DNA of 64,000 bases from Candidatus Hartigia pinicola (lineage in GTDB: Bacteria > Pseudomonadota > Gammaproteobacteria > Enterobacterales > Enterobacteriaceae), in assembly GCA_020541205.1 (NCBI GenBank), contig CP048208.1, positions 186,001 through 250,000 on the forward strand. The letters are read 5' to 3'. Shown in pieces: positions 58,201 through 64,000 of this stretch. The notes under the pieces were generated by a model. The model was not told the DNA's origin and made no database searches. It worked only from the letters and a program-made list of their open reading frames with translations. Position numbers and translations under genes: made by a program. Every line of letters begins with the position of its first letter. The first letter of the stretch is position 1.

Positions 58201-61200
58201 CATATCTATTACTATTTTCGATATTTTCCGTGTAAGTAATTAAAAGTATGAAATTAATTGTATTTTTCTATCTTAACTATTACTGCTTATACATTAATCT
58301 TACTACATACTATCGATAAATATTATTAATATAACCAGCATTTGGTAAAAGACTATTTATTGATATAGGTAAATCATCAGGACTATATTCGCTATACTGA
58401 GTTATACAATTTTATTTTAAGTTATTGCACTTTTTTGCTGTTCGAAAGTATAATGATACCACAGAATATACTTCAATTTTGTGTGTATTTAATATGATTC
58501 TAATAAATGAGCTCATTATAGCAGTTTTGTAAGATTGTATCTTAAATTAATAATGTTTACTATGAGACAACCGTTAACTTTAGTACTATATTATTTACTA
58601 AGTGTTATTCAAAAAAATCTTATGCTTTATTTCAGACCAGAAAATTGCGTAGATAACTGTTCTACATTAATTTTATAAAATAAATTTCTAAATAGAATAT
58701 TGCAATAATCAGGAGTGGATATTATTTACAAACCTAGTAATTAATAATCTCTGTAGATTATTAATTTTTAATGGTTTTAGATGAATTAGATTATGTTAAA
58801 ATTTTTAATTGTCGTAAGAGAGTATATATATTGGTCAGTGATATTATTGTCGATACTTAGCTGCCCATAACTGATATAGATTAATAATTGTAATTATTAA
58901 TAACGAAAAGTAGATGTCTTTATTTAAGCTTAATGTAATACAGTAGATGAATTTTAAGTCGTTTTAATATAGTGTATTAGATAATATATAAAATATTTTT
59001 TAAATTATTATTAATTTTCATATTTATATTTAGAGTTTTTATGAATTTTATATAAAATGTTTATATAACTTATAACATTTTCTATATACTCTATTTTTTA
59101 GAAGTATATTAAAATTCAGAAAATTTTTGACGTATATTTACTCAACATATTGTTTTATAATACATTTTAAAGTACTGTAACAGCTTAATTAGTAGTAATT
59201 ATACAGCTGTAATAATTATGTAAAAATTTATAGACATCACGATTTTTCAGCGTCATGAATAATGGTAAATAAGAACATTAAAAATATCAGACTTATTTTA
59301 TGATACATTTATGTATAAAAATTATTTTGTCTTATTTAAAATGATTTATTCGCAAGTTGTATCTATAACTTTATGTTAATATAATTATAGTTTTTAGTTA
59401 ATAGCTGTTCATTATCTTCATGATATCCCTAATATATTTTGATAGTGATGTGAGTTTATCTGTTATGGTAAAGTTTAATATTGTCATGTTTTAGCCTATT
59501 AATTTTTTAATAAAATTACAGTACATACATATCTTTTCTGATAAACACTATAAGTATTTCTGAACATATAAAATTTGTGAAATTATACTTAAAAATTATA
59601 TTTTTGTGAAGCTTATATCATTCAATAGTGTTTACTAAAAATAATCATAGAATATGTTATACGAATATAATAAATTACTGATTTTTTAGCTGAATTTAAT
59701 ATTGTTATACATTACTTTCTGAACAGAAATCTAGTTGATAATTTTCATTGTCACAAAAAAGTGTGTAAAAATATATTTTGAATTTTATATTGAAGTTTTT
59801 CATAAAGAGATATATAGAATTTTTTGTGTAGAGTGGTTAGTTGCATGTAGGTACATGATTTTATTATTCAACCTAGTTGATAATATTTTTAAAATATTTG
59901 ATTTTTTTGCGGACGTTTACTTGTTTTTATTAAAATCCAGCAATTGCACAAAAAGTTAATATTGATTATTAGTATTATTATCTTCTCTTGTCATATGTAA
60001 TTTTTTTTAAAAAAATATTTAATGAATTTTTAATCGCGCATGCTTTTAATTTTTTAATATCATTAGTAATGTTTACATTATTTTTGTTTTTATTAATTTT
60101 TATGGAGAGTGTTACACATAGAACATCAGTTAGTTAAAAGTATGCATAAGTAACAATCAGATGCTTTTAGTTTTTAAAGTGTTGCTAAGTTTATTTATAT
60201 GCAGTAGTAGAAATAGTTGATAACTCATTGATTTATATTTATATTATAAAGAGCGTAATTTTGGTATCTTTAGATAATTTACATTTTTACATCTAAGACA
60301 GAAAAATGAAAATCTATAGACAAGCTAAATTTTACTTATCATATGATGAGGTTGTTGTACAAATAATAAGCTATTCTTTACTGAGAGAATGCATTGTAAG
60401 TAAAATAAGATACTTAATAAGTAACTGTTAAGGTATTTTCCAGGTTTAATTATAACTGGTATGTAAAATTTATTATAAATTTAGATATTAATATTAAAGC
60501 TCGTTCATATATTTTAAATTTTCGTAGTGAAAAACTTACAAACCACTAGTTAAAGAATAAAAATGGTGATTTTATGTTATAAACTGATCGTACAAAAATT
60601 TATTTTTTAAAACTACAAGGTGTGTTATACGCGTTTTATGTTATTAATTTTCTATTGCTAATAGTCTTAGTCACTAACTGCGCTGTTATTTTGAATAACA
60701 ATGATTACATAATTAATTTTCTTTTTTTATACTGAAATATTGATCCAGAATGAGTGTTTTTTATTAAAGATGATAATATATCAATATAGTGCGGTGCTTC
60801 ATGTAGATTAATTAGGTACTAACTATGCAAGTCTCGTACTTGAGAGCATATATTTATACATTGTTGTAAGGAAAAATATTAGAGGTAGTAGTTAGTCACT
60901 ACCAACTCATTGATTAATAAAATGATCATAATTTATATAGATATTAATGTATTGCTTGGATGATTATTTATAATAAGGTATATATTGAATATAGTTAATG
61001 ATATTCATTATGATTGTGTAGAAGTATTTTAAAATTTACGTAACTATTCTGATAATCCAGTTTTCTGTATTCTGTTGAGTAAAGTTACCAATATTTTTTT
61101 ACACACTCTAAAATTATGAAAAATATTCAGTATTTCTTAGGCAAGGTTCTATAATCTATTTATCGAATTCAGTAAATATTAACCTACCATTTAGTAAACA

Positions 61201-61674
61201 ATAAATTTGATATTAAAATTTACATTTTGTGTATTTTGAACAGTAAAAATGAATATTGATAACTTTAAATACCTATTGCATAAATAACAAGTTGCATAAA
61301 AAGTTTCAAATTATTCACTATTATTTTATATAATTTTAATTATAAGATATTTCCTAAATTATTTACAGTCTTTATCAAACTATTTATTTTATAAGATTTG
61401 CTAAATTCTCAACTATATGAATGTTCATGAAAAGATTTATTGAAATATGAATTTACAAGATCTATTATATAATATATAACTTGTTAATAAATAATATAAA
61501 TAGATATATTAAAATATTGTAATAAAACAAATTTTATACAAGGTTTAGTATAAAATTAACGTCAGTTTTTGAAATATTAAAAAATTTATCTTATAATTAA
61601 AAATTATTTATTCTGTGTGTGATTATACTAAGTTAGTCGTTAATATACTAAATAGCTGAACCAGGAAAAGCAAG
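55230..61674. other. Extremely AT-rich eroded region
   Basis: By eye this is the most AT-rich part of the window, particularly 55.8-59.7 kb, where G and C are very sparse. The open frame 59735-59959 (plus) has a Phe/Ile/Lys/Val-rich translation without motif and is taken as chance. A perfect 12-bp hairpin at 58739-58766 looks like an orphan terminator. hmp, the usual divergent neighbour of glyA, could not be read. No promoter of glyA could be chosen with confidence; TATACT at 61624-61629 is a possible -10 without a good -35. Confidence 0.6.
58739..58769 (+). terminator. Orphan terminator-like hairpin
   Basis: AATTAATAATCT (58739-58750) pairs perfectly with AGATTATTAATT (58755-58766) around a CTGT tetraloop and continues into further T. 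It has the form of a Rho-independent terminator but an AT-rich stem, and no intact gene lies within 2.5 kb on either side. Confidence 0.4.
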
Positions 61675-62928
61675 ATGCTAAAGCGTGAAATGAACATTGC
61701 AGATTATGACCCAAAACTGTGGGAAGCGATGGAGCAAGAAGTTCTTCGTCAAGAAGAACATATTGAGTTAATTGCTTCTGAAAATTATACTAGTCCACGA
61801 GTGATGCTAGCTCAGGGGTCTCAGCTAACTAATAAGTATGCTGAAGGTTATCCAAGTAAACGTTATTACGGCGGTTGTAGATATATTGACATTATTGAGC
61901 AATTAGCAATAGATCGTGCAAAGGAACTGTTTAGTGCTGATTACGCTAATGTGCAACCGCATTCAGGTTCACAGGCGAATGCGGCTGTGTATATGGCGTT
62001 ATTGAAACCAGGTGATACTGTGTTAGGGATGAATTTAGCGCACGGCGGACATTTAACTCATGGCTCGCCTGTTAATTTTTCTGGAAAGTTATATAACATA
62101 GTTTCTTACGGCATTAATGAAAAAGGAAAAATTGACTACAATAATATTCAAGAACAAGCTCTGAAGCATAAACCTAAAATGATTATTGGTGGTTTCTCTG
62201 CATATTCAGGTATTGTTGATTGGGAAATTATGCGTGCAATTGCTGACAGCATTGGAGCTTATTTCTTTGTGGATATGGCTCATGTTGCTGGTCTCATTGC
62301 GGCGGGTGTTTATCCTAATCCACTTTTATATGCTCATATTGTAACAACTACAACCCATAAAACATTAGCAGGTCCACGTGGCGGTTTGATTCTTGCAAAA
62401 GGAGGTAGTGAAACGCTATATAAAAAAATAAATGCAGCAGTATTCCCAGGTTTTCAAGGCGGTCCTTTAATGCATGTTATTGCTGGTAAAGCGGTTGCAC
62501 TTAAAGAGGCTATGGAGCCTGAATTTAAAGTTTATCAAAAACAAGTAGTTAAAAATTCAAAGGCAATGGTAAAGATTTTTCAAAATCGTAGTTATCAAGT
62601 GGTTTCTGGCGGTACTGAAAACCATTTATTTTTAGTTGATCTTGTTGATAAAAATATCACAGGTCAAGATGCGGATTCTGCACTTGGTCGTGCAAATATC
62701 ACTGTAAATAAAAATAGCGTTCCAAATGATCCAAAAAGTGCGTTTATTACCTCAGGTATTCGAGTTGGTACCCCGGCGATTACACGTCGTGGTTTAAACG
62801 AATGTGATGTACAAGAATTAGCAAATTGGATGTGTGATATTCTTGATGACATTGATAATGAAAAACTTATTGAGCGTATTAAAGAAAAAATATTAAACAT
62901 TTGTAAAAAATACCCAGTTTATGCATAA
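61675..62928 (+). CDS. glyA: Serine hydroxymethyltransferase
   Basis: GlyA is a pyridoxal-phosphate enzyme that converts serine and tetrahydrofolate to glycine and 5,10-methylene-tetrahydrofolate, the main one-carbon source for purines, thymidylate and methionine. It has 417 residues, the same as E. coli. The PLP lysine is Lys229 in [15 protein letters not shown], and the substrate and cofactor motifs [24 protein letters not shown] and DMAHVAGL are intact. AGGA lies nine bases before the ATG. It is monocistronic with a good terminator. The only deviation I noticed is at the N-terminus, [16 protein letters not shown], typical of the enterobacterial form. It is very likely functional and essential. 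Confidence 0.98.
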   Translation: MLKREMNIADYDPKLWEAMEQEVLRQEEHIELIASENYTSPRVMLAQGSQLTNKYAEGYPSKRYYGGCRYIDIIEQLAIDRAKELFSADYANVQPHSGSQANAAVYMALLKPGDTVLGMNLAHGGHLTHGSPVNFSGKLYNIVSYGINEKGKIDYNNIQEQALKHKPKMIIGGFSAYSGIVDWEIMRAIADSIGAYFFVDMAHVAGLIAAGVYPNPLLYAHIVTTTTHKTLAGPRGGLILAKGGSETLYKKINAAVFPGFQGGPLMHVIAGKAVALKEAMEPEFKVYQKQVVKNSKAMVKIFQNRSYQVVSGGTENHLFLVDLVDKNITGQDADSALGRANITVNKNSVPNDPKSAFITSGIRVGTPAITRRGLNECDVQELANWMCDILDDIDNEKLIERIKEKILNICKKYPVYA

Positions 62929-63010
62929 ATATATTGATTTATATTTATAATAAATAATGTTGTTAACATTGATAGCTAATCAAAATGTAATATAATAAGA
63001 TTATTTTCTA

Positions 63011-63047
63011 AAACTCGCGTTCTATAATTAGTGGAGGCGAGTTTTTA
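63011..63047 (+). terminator. Rho-independent terminator of glyA
   Basis: AAACTCGC (63011-63018) pairs perfectly with GCGAGTTT (63037-63044), followed by TTATTA. It lies about 80 bases after the glyA stop and is GC-rich for this window. Confidence 0.85.
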
Positions 63048-64000
63048 TTAAAATACATATCAGTATGATAGAGTATTATCTTTTTTATAGTGTTTTATTA
63101 TTTTCAATTACTTTTAATACAAAAAATACGCACTTGAAAATAATAAAATTGCATTGATATTATATTAATTTCCTATATTTTAATACAGATTTTATTACAC
63201 GATTTATACATGCTCGTATTACTGAATTAAAGTCCTGAGAGTATGCATCGAAAGATTTTATAAACTATTTTTCATGAAAATATTAACCCCTACTTTTTTG
63301 TTTGCAGTTATTTCTTTATATGAATACAGTAAAATTATTTTTCTTCGATTATGATTCTGAAAGATATTAAGTGCTCGTTGATAATATTATTAGTGCAATT
63401 ACCTTGTAATAAATAACTTTATTAGTACAACTTTATTGTATAGGCTTATTATTTTCTTATATTTTTAATATAAATGTTAGTTATTTTACTGTTGATTACT
63501 TACTGTACTTAGTTTTTAATGGATGTAGATAAAAAATTCAAGAATTGTTCATAAGTGTTTAAGATTTTCATGACATTATATGATTTAAATATAGTCAAAA
63601 TAAGATATTAAATTTTTAATTATTAAAAATTAGATAGAATATAAACAATTAATTAACTCAAGACTTTCAGGTGTTAATATGAGCTCTGTACATTAATAAA
63701 ATATTTAATAAGTCTTTGATAACACTAATTTTATATAGTTTATGAAGGATTATTTTAGAGTTTTACAAAATTTATGCATATTAAGCAAAAATCAATGTGT
63801 AATTATTAGAGAATATGCTGTTAATAAATTGAGTACATTAATAGCCTTTCATACCTCTTATAAGATTAATAGTGAGAAAAGAATGTTCGATAAAATTTCC
63901 TAGTTATTTATTATCTATATTCCTATAATTTTTTTCAGATAAGTTTGTGCGTATATCTTTCATACACACTGAGACTAGAAAAGTATATTTTACAGACAAC
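63048..64000. other. Eroded region to the window end
   Basis: I see no gene, RNA gene or repeat here. The sequence is AT-rich with stops in all frames. Confidence 0.65.

Noticed and set aside
59735-59959. Open frame of 74 codons, plus strand
   Set aside because: AT-driven translation, no motif; lies in the most AT-rich desert.
62664-62900. Minus-strand frame inside glyA
   Set aside because: Antisense shadow of glyA.
1-64000. Search by eye for CRISPR arrays, insertion sequences, prophage genes and novel multi-gene systems
   Set aside because: No regularly spaced repeats, no transposase or integrase fragments and no cluster of unknown genes were seen; all intact genes belong to known core families.

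Overview
The window looks like part of the chromosome of a gammaproteobacterial (Enterobacterales) insect endosymbiont in an advanced but unfinished stage of genome reduction. Every intact product resembles an enterobacterial protein at nearly full length (FabB, SixA, RpoH, Fis, GlnRS, TilS, GlyA, LivH/LivM, TusA, Hha, a 2-Cys peroxiredoxin, 4.5S RNA). The 67-residue Hha form and the peroxiredoxin type point toward a Serratia/Yersinia-like ancestor. A Serratia symbiotica-type co-obligate symbiont is my best guess, but it is an inference. Intact genes cover only about 10.5 kb of 64 kb (about 16%, summed from the entries). The rest is very AT-rich, full of stops in all frames, and mostly unreadable. 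I see no tRNA, rRNA, CRISPR array, insertion sequence, prophage or origin.

The non-coding part is not random filler. Where I compared it by eye with remembered E. coli proteins and gene order, fossils of the expected neighbours could be read at the expected places, broken by stops and frameshifts. Clear ones are livG, a livJ/livK binding protein, ftsX, dusB, prmA and tomB. livF and zntA are weaker. Two ancestral blocks are therefore still laid out: livF-livG-livM-livH-livJ/K-rpoH-ftsX-...-zntA-tusA (19.8-35.2 kb) and prmA-dusB-fis (35.9-38.8 kb). The space between rpoH and tusA is still close to the E. coli spacing as I remember it, so genes died by point mutation and small indels more than by large deletion.

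Layout: 1-5.8 kb eroded, with one unidentified pseudogene near 4.1-4.5 kb; sixA (-); eroded; fabB (+) with its FadR/FabR control region and terminator; 5 kb eroded with hairpins that look like orphan terminators; peroxiredoxin (-) with a strong terminator; eroded; liv operon remnant with only livH and livM open; rpoH (-); ftsX fossil and eroded slot; tusA (-); prmA and dusB fossils; fis (+); glnS (+); 7 kb eroded; ffs (+) with promoter and RNase P leader; hha (-) with a tomB fossil; eroded; tilS (+); 6.5 kb extremely AT-rich; glyA (+) with terminator.

The retained genes mostly serve core information processing (glnS, tilS, tusA, ffs), fatty-acid and one-carbon metabolism (fabB, glyA), stress handling (rpoH, tsaA), nucleoid regulation (fis, hha) and signalling (sixA). 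I found no previously undescribed system. The most interesting points are an amino-acid permease pair left open without its ATPases or binding protein, hha retained while its partner tomB has decayed, fis surviving behind a dead dusB, and intact lipid-regulator operators in front of fabB.
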